Below, piece after piece: positions 1 to 5,188 of a stretch of DNA of 5,188 nucleotides (position 1 is its first letter; each line of letters opens with the position of its first letter). The position numbers and the translations under genes are program-made. The stretch is from positions 1 to 5,188 of the forward strand of contig JAOAFH010000128.1 of the NCBI GenBank assembly GCA_026416355.1. Reading direction: 5' to 3'. The notes beneath the pieces were generated by a model. The model ran no database searches, had not been told where the DNA came from, and saw only the letters and a program-made list of their open reading frames with translations. Source of the stretch: Clostridiales bacterium. Lineage in GTDB: Bacteria > Bacillota > Clostridia > Clostridiales > Caloramatoraceae.

Positions 1-990
1 ATACTACAATATGAAGTTGATTATGATATATTAGCACTTGAAAAAAAGATAGGTTTAGTTAATGCCCTAAAAGCTTTTAAGGCAAATGAAAATGCTGTTT
101 ACGAAATAGAATGGATAGTAAACACGCTAAGAGACAAATGCGATTTTACTAGAAGAGATAGCCTATATTTTACACAGGATGCTAGCAAAATTCATAAATT
201 TAAAGATGAATATAAATTAAGACGAGCAATTGATTTAGATATTGAATTCATCGATAAAAATTCTGCTAAAGATAAATTCTCATTTAATGTAGAAGCAGGT
301 ATCTATTCTAAATGTGGTGGTGGCGAAATAGATCCATATAAATTTACACATGAATTAATTAAAGATAGTCAACAAAAACGTGGTCTTATTGTGTATGAAA
401 ACACCCCAGCATTAAAATATCAAAACAAAAATAATAAAGTAATAATATATACAAACAAGAATAAAAAGATAACAGCTCAAAATGTTGTAGTTGCAACTGG
501 ATATCAAGCTAGCAAACTTATAAATGATAATATAGTTAATTTAAATACAAGCTACACTATTACCACAAAACCTGTTGAACACTTCGATGGTTGGTATAAA
601 AGATGTATAATACGAAATGATTGCACACCTTATAACTACCTTAGAACAACAAAGGATAACAGAATTATTATAGGTGGAGAAGATGTTCCTATGTGCAATC
701 CTCCAAAGGCTATAGCACAAGATAAATACACTAGACTCGAAAACAAATTAAAGGAACTCTTCCCAAATATACAATTTGAAGTTGAATATAGATTCAATGG
801 CTTATTTGGAGATACAAAGGATGGTCTTCCATACATAGGTAAGCATCCAAAATTTAAAAACTTCTATTTCGCTTTAGGCTATGGTTCAAATGGAATTCTA
901 TATTCAATCATTGCAGGGCAAGCTATACGTGATATTCTTGCATATGGTAAAACTCACCTTGATATGCATCTTTACAGTTTTAATAGATAA
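1..990 (+). CDS. FAD-dependent oxidoreductase, DAO family (3' part; start outside window)
   Basis: The reading frame is open from base 1 to a TAA at 988-990, giving 329 visible residues. The N-terminal FAD-binding Rossmann segment (GxGxxG), roughly the first 90 residues, is missing to the left. A GTG at 391 could be mistaken for a start, but clearly coding sequence continues upstream of it. Visible DAO-fold marks, in visible-residue numbering, are a NVVVATGY strand-turn near 161-168, the C-terminal FAD contact DGLPYIG at 274-280, and GYGSNG at 293-298 followed by an amphipathic helix (ILYSIIAGQAIRDIL). Members of this family oxidise amino acids, amines or hydroxy acids with FAD, and the fragment does not show which substrate. 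No BFD or Rieske C-terminal extension is present. The gene is convergent with the glycerol cluster, so membership of that pathway is not implied. No clear terminator follows it directly. Confidence 0.88.
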   Translation: MLQYEVDYDILALEKKIGLVNALKAFKANENAVYEIEWIVNTLRDKCDFTRRDSLYFTQDASKIHKFKDEYKLRRAIDLDIEFIDKNSAKDKFSFNVEAGIYSKCGGGEIDPYKFTHELIKDSQQKRGLIVYENTPALKYQNKNNKVIIYTNKNKKITAQNVVVATGYQASKLINDNIVNLNTSYTITTKPVEHFDGWYKRCIIRNDCTPYNYLRTTKDNRIIIGGEDVPMCNPPKAIAQDKYTRLENKLKELFPNIQFEVEYRFNGLFGDTKDGLPYIGKHPKFKNFYFALGYGSNGILYSIIAGQAIRDILAYGKTHLDMHLYSFNR

Positions 991-1094
991 ATTAAAAGGG
1001 ATTATCACACATGATTATTTATTAAAATTAACATGAATGAGTAGACAAAGTAAGAACCATTGAACAATTAAAGAAGTATATAGATATAAACAGT
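991..1094. other. AT-rich intergenic spacer, no clear gene
   Basis: This is the left part of the 303-bp gap between the convergent genes. I see no convincing hairpin terminator for the upstream oxidoreductase and no promoter. The only coding-like stretch is a short + strand run from 1041 that continues into the repeat and stops at a TAG at 1107-1109. Its translation (VDKVRTIEQLKKY, then IDINSRTS) looks protein-like, but it is preceded by an in-frame TGA at 1038-1040 and has no start or ribosome site. It could be a decayed gene end or chance. Confidence 0.4.
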
Positions 1095-1223
1095 AGAACC
1101 TCTTAGATTTTCGACTTTAAAAATTCTGTAATTCGGCACACGGATGTGCCGAGCCGAGTCGCCTCCATGGACGGTGGCTGGCGAGGGTAAGAATTTTTAA
1201 ACAAAGAAAATCTTAGAGGTTCT
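1095..1223. repeat. Palindromic GC-rich element bounded by inverted repeats (MITE-like or structured RNA)
   Basis: The outer arms 1095-1112 (AGAACCTCTTAGATTTTC) and 1206-1223 (GAAAATCTTAGAGGTTCT) are inverted repeats with one mismatch over 18 bp. Just inside them, 1116-1127 (TTTAAAAATTCT) pairs perfectly with 1190-1201. The interior carries two more hairpins. The first is 1133-1140 with 1145-1152 (TCGGCACA/TGTGCCGA), a perfect 8-bp stem with a CGGA loop. The second is 1159-1163 with 1180-1184 (TCGCC/GGCGA), which can extend imperfectly. The interior 1133-1187 is 39 of 55 G/C, against AT-rich surroundings. The whole would fold as a long basal stem ending in a branched junction on either strand. 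There is no open reading frame of note and no obvious target-site duplication. The design fits a non-autonomous miniature element or dispersed palindromic repeat. A structured RNA, or use as a bidirectional terminator between the convergent genes, is also possible. Confidence 0.7.
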
Positions 1224-1227
1224 TTGT
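1201..1227. repeat. Small hairpin overlapping the right end of the palindromic element
   Basis: ACAAAGAA at 1201-1208 pairs perfectly with TTCTTTGT at 1220-1227 around an 11-nt loop. It overlaps the right outer arm of the larger element, so the two folds compete. It may be part of the element's end structure or incidental. Confidence 0.35.
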
Positions 1228-1274
1228 GAAATATAATCATACTTCGTAATTGTTAATGGCTCCTATCTTTAAAC

Positions 1275-1297
1275 GTAAGTGCGACAGCCCCTTTTAT
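1275..1297. other. Possible half-terminator (one arm only)
   Basis: The + strand segment GTAAGTGCGACAGCCCCTTT ending in a short T run looks like the 3' arm and T-tract of a factor-independent terminator. On the - strand the same bases (GGGGCTGTCGCACTTA, just past the DUF1667 stop) would be the 5' arm. The matching arm is not present in the gap; only a weak GGCT (1258-1261)/AGCC (1286-1289) pairing is available. It may be the remnant of a bidirectional terminator for the convergent genes, split or lost when the neighbouring element arrived. Confidence 0.3.
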
Positions 1298-1650
1298 CCC
1301 TTCATTACCTTGGCTGTTGCAACAATGTTTGCACCCGTTCCAAGGACATTTTCAATGATTATATCACCTATATTAACAGGTGCTAAAGCCTTTATCTTAT
1401 TTATTTCCTTCATTATTTCAAAAATTTTATCCTTTGGTACCTCTTTATCAGTTTTCACTGAAACAAGTGGTCTATCTCCACCTTCAACCCTTACAGTTGA
1501 TGTTATAACTCTTTTAGGATTTGTTACTTCATTTTTAGCATACTCTTCTCCTCGTTTGCACTTGTTACCTGTTACTTTTATTGTTTCATTTACTTCAACC
1601 TCAAGCTGGCATCCTAAGGGGCAGCTTATACATGTCATTTTCTTAATCAT
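1294..1650 (-). CDS. DUF1667 family small tetra-cysteine protein, probable Fe-S partner of the dehydrogenase
   Basis: This 118-residue soluble protein reads from ATG at 1650-1648 to TAA at 1296-1294. The N-terminus carries C7-x2-C10-P-x-G-C14 and a further C31 (CxxCx3Cx16C). That pattern resembles the [4Fe-4S] ligand set at the N-terminus of molybdopterin oxidoreductases, and no other cysteines occur. The remainder is a small alpha/beta domain without signal peptide or membrane segment. Proteins of this kind (DUF1667) are regularly encoded directly after a BFD-type GlpA-like dehydrogenase and a Pyr_redox flavoprotein, as here. The start overlaps the upstream stop by ATGA, and a perfect AGGAGG lies 7 nt before it, which indicates translational coupling. 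An electron-transfer or assembly role in a glycerol-3-phosphate dehydrogenase complex is inferred from context; cluster binding is inferred only from the cysteine spacing. Confidence 0.88.
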   Translation of the reverse strand: MIKKMTCISCPLGCQLEVEVNETIKVTGNKCKRGEEYAKNEVTNPKRVITSTVRVEGGDRPLVSVKTDKEVPKDKIFEIMKEINKIKALAPVNIGDIIIENVLGTGANIVATAKVMKG

Positions 1651-2909
1651 TTTGCCACCTCCTCTAAGCTAAATACTAACTCATTTCCATCTACTTTTTC
1701 TAAAACTTCCTTTGATAATTTAACATTTTCCATTTCCCCAGGCGAAACATGATTTTTTCTTGATTTGTATATAATGTTTTCTCCATCTTTTACAATTAAG
1801 TTAACATTATGATATACATCACTAACCCTCATATAAAAGTTTACACTTCCTTTTACATTTTGAGGACATATACTATTTGGAACAACATATCTAATGCCAT
1901 TAACCCCCATAGTATTAAATCTTTTTCCATCCTTTTTATATTGTCCTTTTATATACATTGCTGCACCGTATCCCGCTAAATAGCTTTCCTCTGTAACAAA
2001 ATCCACCAAATCATGAACATGTACAACATTGCCACAGGCAAATATTCCATCTATACTTGTTTCCATTAGCTCATTTACATAAGCACCTGATGTTACAGGA
2101 TTTATCTTTATATTTGCTTCCCTTGATAGCTCATTTTCAGGGATTAATCCAACAGATAGAAGAAGTGTATCACATTCTATATATTCTTCTGTTCCTTCAA
2201 TCGGTCTTCTATTTTCATCAACCTTTGCAATTGTTACCCCTTCTAATCTCTCCTTACCATGGATTTTTACAACCGTATGACTGAAAAGTAGTGGAATATC
2301 AAAATCTTCTAAGCATTGAACAATATTTCTTTTAAGCCCAGTTGAATATGGCATAAGTTCAACTACCATTTTAACTTCTGCACCTTCAAGTGTCATTCTT
2401 CTTGCCATTATAAGTCCAATATCTCCTGAACCTAATATCACAACTTTTTTACCAACCATATATCCTTCCATGTTTACAAATCTTTGTGCTGCCCCTGCTG
2501 TAAATACCCCTGCTGGTCTGTTTCCAGGAATATTTAAAGCTCCTCTAGTTCTTTCGCGACATCCCATTGCAAGAACAACAGCCTTTGCATCTATTTCCAT
2601 CAAGCCATCCTTTGGGTTAATTGCAGTAATATGCTTATCATCTCCTAAATGAAGAACCATTGTATCTAATTTGTATTCTATTCCTAGTCTTTCTACTTCA
2701 TCTATAAACCTTTGAGCATATTCTGGACCTGTTAGTTGTTCTTTGAAAATATGAAGTCCAAACCCATTATGAATGCATTGTTGTAATATACCTCCTAATC
2801 TTTTGTCTCTTTCTAATATCAAAATATCATCTATTCCATTTTTCTTTGCCTCTAATGCAGCCGCCAATCCTGCTGGGCCTCCTCCTATTATAACTAAATC
2901 TCTTTTCAT
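1647..2909 (-). CDS. FAD/NAD(P)-dependent oxidoreductase (Pyr_redox_2), second subunit of the GlpA-type complex
   Basis: This is a 420-residue flavoprotein. An N-terminal FAD-binding Rossmann motif GGGPAG lies at residues 9-14 and a second dinucleotide motif, GSGDIG, at 160-165 for NAD(P). A VVLAMGCRER segment at 111-120 and the late FAD contact GIFACGNVVHVHD at 288-300 complete a two-dinucleotide (Pyr_redox_2) fold. A beta-rich tail of about 85 residues follows. It has no CxxC redox-active disulfide like that of thioredoxin reductase. I start at ATG 2909 (MKRDLVIIGGG) because it sits 7 nt after a G-rich ribosome site and gives the usual N-terminus. An upstream GTG at 2927 or ATG at 2924 would add six or five residues. 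The gene begins 14 nt after the glpA-like stop and overlaps the DUF1667 start by ATGA. It probably relays electrons between the dehydrogenase and a pyridine nucleotide or other acceptor; that direction is inference. Confidence 0.9.
   Translation of the reverse strand: MKRDLVIIGGGPAGLAAALEAKKNGIDDILILERDKRLGGILQQCIHNGFGLHIFKEQLTGPEYAQRFIDEVERLGIEYKLDTMVLHLGDDKHITAINPKDGLMEIDAKAVVLAMGCRERTRGALNIPGNRPAGVFTAGAAQRFVNMEGYMVGKKVVILGSGDIGLIMARRMTLEGAEVKMVVELMPYSTGLKRNIVQCLEDFDIPLLFSHTVVKIHGKERLEGVTIAKVDENRRPIEGTEEYIECDTLLLSVGLIPENELSREANIKINPVTSGAYVNELMETSIDGIFACGNVVHVHDLVDFVTEESYLAGYGAAMYIKGQYKKDGKRFNTMGVNGIRYVVPNSICPQNVKGSVNFYMRVSDVYHNVNLIVKDGENIIYKSRKNHVSPGEMENVKLSKEVLEKVDGNELVFSLEEVAK
1658..1663 (-). 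promoter_or_regulatory. Ribosome binding site of the DUF1667 gene
   Basis: AGGAGG on the - strand, 7 nt before the ATG at 1650, lies inside the 3' end of the preceding gene. It fixes the start at 1650 rather than the in-frame ATG four codons later. Confidence 0.85.
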
Positions 2910-2916
2910 TTTTTCG

Positions 2917-2922
2917 CCCCCC
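2917..2922 (-). promoter_or_regulatory. G-rich ribosome binding site deciding the start at 2909
   Basis: Six Gs on the - strand (2922-2917) lie 7 nt before ATG 2909, in the 14-nt gap after the TGA of the upstream gene. The site is less canonical than AGGAGG but well placed. It would be inside the coding region if the upstream GTG/ATG were used. Confidence 0.55.
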
Positions 2923-2923
2923 A

Positions 2924-4348
2924 TCACTTTGTCTCGCCAGTTAAAATATAGCTATCTTTATCTGATTTGGTAATTTCAATAGGTGAAACATTTAGCTCTC
3001 TTGCTAATATTTCAACCACCCTTGGCATACAAAATCCTCCTTGGCATCTTCCCATTCCAGCTCTAACTCTCTTTTTAACACCATCTACTGTTTTTGCCCC
3101 AAGTGGTCTATTTATTGCACTTATAATATCTCCCTCTGTAATGTGTTCACAACGACAAATAATTCTTCCGTATAATGGATTTTGTTTTAAAACTTCCTTC
3201 TTTTCATTCTCTGTCATGTTTATAAATAGTTTTGTATTTTGTCTTGTTGCAATAAAATCACTCTTTCTGTTTAATCTCAATCCTTGTTCTTGAAGAAGAT
3301 TAACCACATAAGGAGCAATTGCAACTGACGCTGTAAGACCTGGTGACTCTATTCCTGCAGCATTTACAGCATTTTTCGTAGGTATATTTATAACAAAATC
3401 TCCTGTGCTTGGAGTAGCTCTAACACCTGTAAATGAAGTTATGATATCCCTTGGATTTAATCCCTTTACACTTCTATTTCCACCTTTTATTACTTCTTCT
3501 AATCCTTCTTTTGTTGTTGATACATCGTCTTTCTTATCCATTTCAATTGCATTTGGTCCAACGAATAGATTTCCATGAACAGTAGGTGAAACCAATATAC
3601 CTTTACCCTTATTTGTAGGTGTTTGGAATATAGTTCTTGTTACCATATTTCCTACTGCCTTATCAAATAAACAGTATTCTCCTCTTCTTGGGATAATTTT
3701 AAACTCTTGTCCACCAAGCATAGAATTTATATCATCTGCAAAAAGTCCTGCCGCATTTACTAAATATTGTGCCTTTATTACTCCATTATTTGTCTCAATT
3801 ACAAACAAATCATTTTCTTTATACACTTTAGTTACAACAGTAGATAACATAAATTCTACACCATTTTGACTTGCATTTTCTCCAAGGGCAATTGCTAATT
3901 CAAAAGGTGAAACAATTGCTCCTGTCTTTGCATATAGTGCTCCTACTACATTATCTTGAAGATTTGGCTCTAAAGATAAAAGTTTATTTTTATCTATTAT
4001 TTCAAGTTCCCTTACTCCATTTTTTAGTCCCCTATTATAAAGCATCTCAATATGCTTCATATCTTCATCACTAAATGCTAAAACAAGGGAACCATTCCTC
4101 TTATAAGGCACATCTAATTCTTTGCATATGCCTTCGTACATTTCACTTCCTAAAACATTAAATTTTGCTTTAAGTGTTCCTTCTTTTGCATCATATCCTG
4201 CATGAACAATACCGCTATTTGCTTTAGTGGAACCGTTTGCTATGTCATTGCTTTTATCAATTACAACACAGCTTACATCAAATTTAGATAATTCCCTTGC
4301 TATACTTGTCCCAACTATACCAGCACCAATTATTGCAACATCATACAT
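2924..4348 (-). CDS. glpA: GlpA-type glycerol-3-phosphate dehydrogenase (DAO domain plus BFD-like [2Fe-2S] domain)
   Basis: This 474-residue flavoprotein probably oxidises sn-glycerol-3-phosphate to dihydroxyacetone phosphate. Residues 1 to about 360 form a DAO fold. It has an FAD-binding GAGIVG at 8-13, an acidic ribose ligand D31 at the end of strand 2, and a GSTKANSGIVHAGYD stretch at 39-53 typical of glycerol-3-phosphate and L-2-hydroxyacid dehydrogenases. The C-terminus holds a BFD-like domain with C398-x-C400 and C435-x4-C440, the expected ligands of a [2Fe-2S] cluster. The same domain order occurs in E. coli GlpA, which is longer. No membrane segment is visible. The start ATG 4348-4346 has AGGGGAGG 7 nt upstream. 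The gene lies downstream of glpK behind its own promoter and leader hairpin and is followed closely by two redox genes. An LhgO-like 2-hydroxyacid oxidase is the main alternative from the fold alone; the glpK context favours GlpA. Such proteins are also annotated as glpO/glpD. Confidence 0.85.
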   Translation of the reverse strand: MYDVAIIGAGIVGTSIARELSKFDVSCVVIDKSNDIANGSTKANSGIVHAGYDAKEGTLKAKFNVLGSEMYEGICKELDVPYKRNGSLVLAFSDEDMKHIEMLYNRGLKNGVRELEIIDKNKLLSLEPNLQDNVVGALYAKTGAIVSPFELAIALGENASQNGVEFMLSTVVTKVYKENDLFVIETNNGVIKAQYLVNAAGLFADDINSMLGGQEFKIIPRRGEYCLFDKAVGNMVTRTIFQTPTNKGKGILVSPTVHGNLFVGPNAIEMDKKDDVSTTKEGLEEVIKGGNRSVKGLNPRDIITSFTGVRATPSTGDFVINIPTKNAVNAAGIESPGLTASVAIAPYVVNLLQEQGLRLNRKSDFIATRQNTKLFINMTENEKKEVLKQNPLYGRIICRCEHITEGDIISAINRPLGAKTVDGVKKRVRAGMGRCQGGFCMPRVVEILARELNVSPIEITKSDKDSYILTGETK

Positions 4349-4355
4349 ATAAAAA

Positions 4356-4363
4356 CCTCCCCT
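4356..4363 (-). promoter_or_regulatory. Ribosome binding site of the glpA-like gene
   Basis: AGGGGAGG on the - strand lies 7 nt before the ATG at 4348. Its first base directly follows the T-tract of the upstream hairpin, so termination there would stop the transcript immediately before the ribosome site. Confidence 0.85.
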
Positions 4364-4414
4364 AAAAAATTAAGCCATGGAAAATAGACCACCTTCGTGG
4401 TTATTTCCATGGCT
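4364..4414 (-). terminator. Terminator-like leader hairpin between glpK and glpA (probable attenuator)
   Basis: Bases 4404-4414 and 4373-4383 form a perfect 11-bp stem (AGCCATGGAAA with TTTTCCATGGCT on the transcript). It continues through two single-base bulges into a 5-bp ACCAC/GTGGT stem (4388-4392 with 4397-4401) and a four-base loop. On the - strand it is followed by TTAA and six Ts (4369-4364), the layout of a factor-independent terminator. No T run follows on the + strand, so it works in the direction of the glp genes. Because a promoter lies upstream within the same gap, the hairpin sits in the glpA leader and could attenuate it as well as end glpK transcripts. Confidence 0.8.
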
Positions 4415-4428
4415 CTCAACTCTCGCCA
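4410..4428 (-). promoter_or_regulatory. Candidate antiterminator stem overlapping the terminator's 5' arm
   Basis: On the - strand TGGC (4428-4425) can pair with GCCA (4413-4410) around an 11-nt loop containing the direct repeat GAGA-GTT-GAGA. The GCCA bases are also part of the terminator's 5' arm, so the two folds exclude each other. The stem alone is short and would need a bound protein to win. GlpP, the antiterminator known from the B. subtilis glp regulon, is the natural candidate, but I cannot match the site to a defined GlpP target. Confidence 0.35.
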
Positions 4429-4446
4429 AAATATTCTATTAATTAA

Positions 4447-4475
4447 ATTATATCATATTTATTTTAATAAATCAA
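4447..4475 (-). promoter_or_regulatory. Sigma-A type promoter for the glpA-like operon, extended -10
   Basis: On the - strand TTGATT (4475-4470, -35) and TATAAT (4452-4447, -10) are separated by exactly 17 bp. A TG one base before the -10 gives an extended -10 element (TGATATAAT). The -35 begins immediately after the glpK stop codon. Transcription should start near 4440, leaving a leader of about 90 nt before the glpA start. Confidence 0.8.
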
Positions 4476-5188
4476 TTATTCTTCTCTTTCCCACTCTAAA
4501 GCTCTATTAACTGCCTTATGCCATCCCTTTACAAGCTTAGCTCTCTTTGCATCTTCCATATTAGGTTCAAATTTTCTATCAACTGCCCAGTTATTTAATA
4601 TTTCTTCTTTATCTTTCCAATATCCAACTGCTAAACCTGCAAGATATGCAGCACCTAGTGCAGTTGTTTCAATAACCTTTGGTCTATAAACATCAACATT
4701 TAATATATCTGATTGGAATTGCATTAAGAAGTTGTTTGCAACTGCTCCTCCATCTACCTTTAATGCTGATAGCTTAATTCCTGAATCCTCTTCCATTGCA
4801 TTAAGTACATCCATTGTTTGATATGCCATTGATTCTAATGCCGCTCTTATAATATGCTCCTTTTTAGCTCCTCTTGTTAATCCTACTATTGTTCCTCTTG
4901 CATACATATCCCAATATGGTGCTCCCATACCAACAAATGCTGGAACAACATAAACTCCATTTGAATCCTCTACTGCTGTTGCATATTCTTCACTATCTGC
5001 TGCTGTCTTTATCATTCTTAGTTCATCTCTTAGCCACTGAATAACTGCACCTGCTATAAATATACTTCCTTCTAGAGCATATTCAACCTTTCCATCTACA
5101 CCCCATGCAATTGTTGTTAATATTCCATTCTTTGATTTTACAGGCTTTTCTCCTGTATTCATAAGCATAAAGCATCCTGTTCCATAAG
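4476..5188 (-). CDS. glpK: Glycerol kinase GlpK (C-terminal part; start outside window)
   Basis: The frame is open to the right edge, giving 236 complete codons plus a partial one, about the C-terminal half of a family of roughly 500 residues. It ends with TAA at 4478-4476. GlpK catalyses ATP-dependent phosphorylation of glycerol to sn-glycerol-3-phosphate in the cytoplasm. The fragment begins in the conserved YGTGCFMLMNTGE loop. It contains the FGGY-kinase second signature (GTIVGLTRGAKKEHIIRAAL, from visible residue 98), the nucleotide-site DGGAVANNFLMQFQSDIL from visible residue 145, and TTALGAAYLAG, all intact. The regulatory histidine phosphorylated by HPr in Firmicute enzymes would lie upstream of the window. 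It is transcribed toward the glpA-like gene 127 bp away, so its product is that enzyme's substrate. No frameshift or missing motif is seen. Confidence 0.96.
   Translation of the reverse strand, partial: YGTGCFMLMNTGEKPVKSKNGILTTIAWGVDGKVEYALEGSIFIAGAVIQWLRDELRMIKTAADSEEYATAVEDSNGVYVVPAFVGMGAPYWDMYARGTIVGLTRGAKKEHIIRAALESMAYQTMDVLNAMEEDSGIKLSALKVDGGAVANNFLMQFQSDILNVDVYRPKVIETTALGAAYLAGLAVGYWKDKEEILNNWAVDRKFEPNMEDAKRAKLVKGWHKAVNRALEWEREE

Noticed and set aside
391..990. Complete 199-residue protein starting at GTG 391
   Set aside because: The same frame is open back to base 1 and encodes typical DAO-family sequence, so 391 is internal to a longer gene truncated by the window edge.
1232..1237. 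TATAAT on the + strand as a promoter -10
   Set aside because: No acceptable -35 at 16-18 bp upstream and no + strand gene downstream; the match is expected by chance in AT-rich DNA.
1231..1257. TTAACA ... TATATT on the - strand as a promoter reading into the palindromic element
   Set aside because: The spacer is only about 15 bp and there is no gene downstream on that strand within the window. It is worth recalling only if the element proves to be transcribed.
1250..1672. 140-codon + strand open frame opposite the DUF1667 gene
   Set aside because: It is antisense to a protein with clear conserved cysteines, a perfect ribosome site and operon context. Its translation is low-complexity Pro/Phe/Ser/Leu with no ribosome site of its own.
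2907..2927. Start of the Pyr_redox gene at GTG 2927 (overlapping the glpA stop)
   Set aside because: It would place the G-rich ribosome site inside the coding sequence and add MMGGEK before the usual MKRDLVIIGGG N-terminus. ATG 2909 fits better, although 2924/2927 are not excluded.
4373..4414. Hairpin in the glpK-glpA gap as a + strand terminator
   Set aside because: The + strand downstream of the stem is CTCAACTCTCGCC, with no T-tract; the T run is on the - strand side only.

Overview
The window is AT-rich DNA from a low-GC anaerobic Firmicute, most likely Clostridium or a close relative. Evidence for this is the A/T-ending codon use, the Lys/Asn/Ile-rich proteins, the strong AGGAGG-type ribosome sites, and a glycerol kinase / BFD-type dehydrogenase / Pyr_redox / DUF1667 gene order that is typical of clostridia. 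I cannot name the species.

Layout: positions 1-990 (+ strand) hold the C-terminal part of a DAO-family FAD-dependent oxidoreductase whose start lies left of the window. Positions 991-1293 form a 303-bp convergent intergenic region. Its core (1095-1223) is a GC-rich, highly structured, inverted-repeat-bounded element resembling a small non-autonomous mobile repeat or a structured RNA. Next to it lies what looks like one arm of a factor-independent terminator. From 1294 to the right edge everything reads on the - strand as a glycerol/glycerol-3-phosphate catabolic cluster. In transcription order this is glpK (3' part, 4476-5188), a 127-bp control region, a GlpA-type glycerol-3-phosphate dehydrogenase (2924-4348), an FAD/NAD-linked oxidoreductase (1647-2909) and a small tetra-cysteine DUF1667 protein (1294-1650).

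How it works together (inference from the families): GlpK phosphorylates glycerol and the GlpA-like flavoprotein oxidises glycerol-3-phosphate to dihydroxyacetone phosphate. Electrons would pass through its C-terminal BFD-type [2Fe-2S] domain to the Pyr_redox flavoprotein and the DUF1667 putative Fe-S protein. The last three genes are tightly coupled (a 14-nt gap, then an ATGA overlap), so they probably make one complex that fills the role of GlpABC with different second and third subunits.

The glpK-glpA gap carries a near-consensus sigma-A promoter with an extended -10. It is followed by a short leader with a terminator-like hairpin whose T-tract abuts the glpA ribosome binding site. A competing stem overlaps the hairpin's 5' arm. 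This is the arrangement expected for transcription attenuation, for example by the GlpP antiterminator.

The two most interesting items are the 1095-1223 palindromic element and the glpA leader attenuator.
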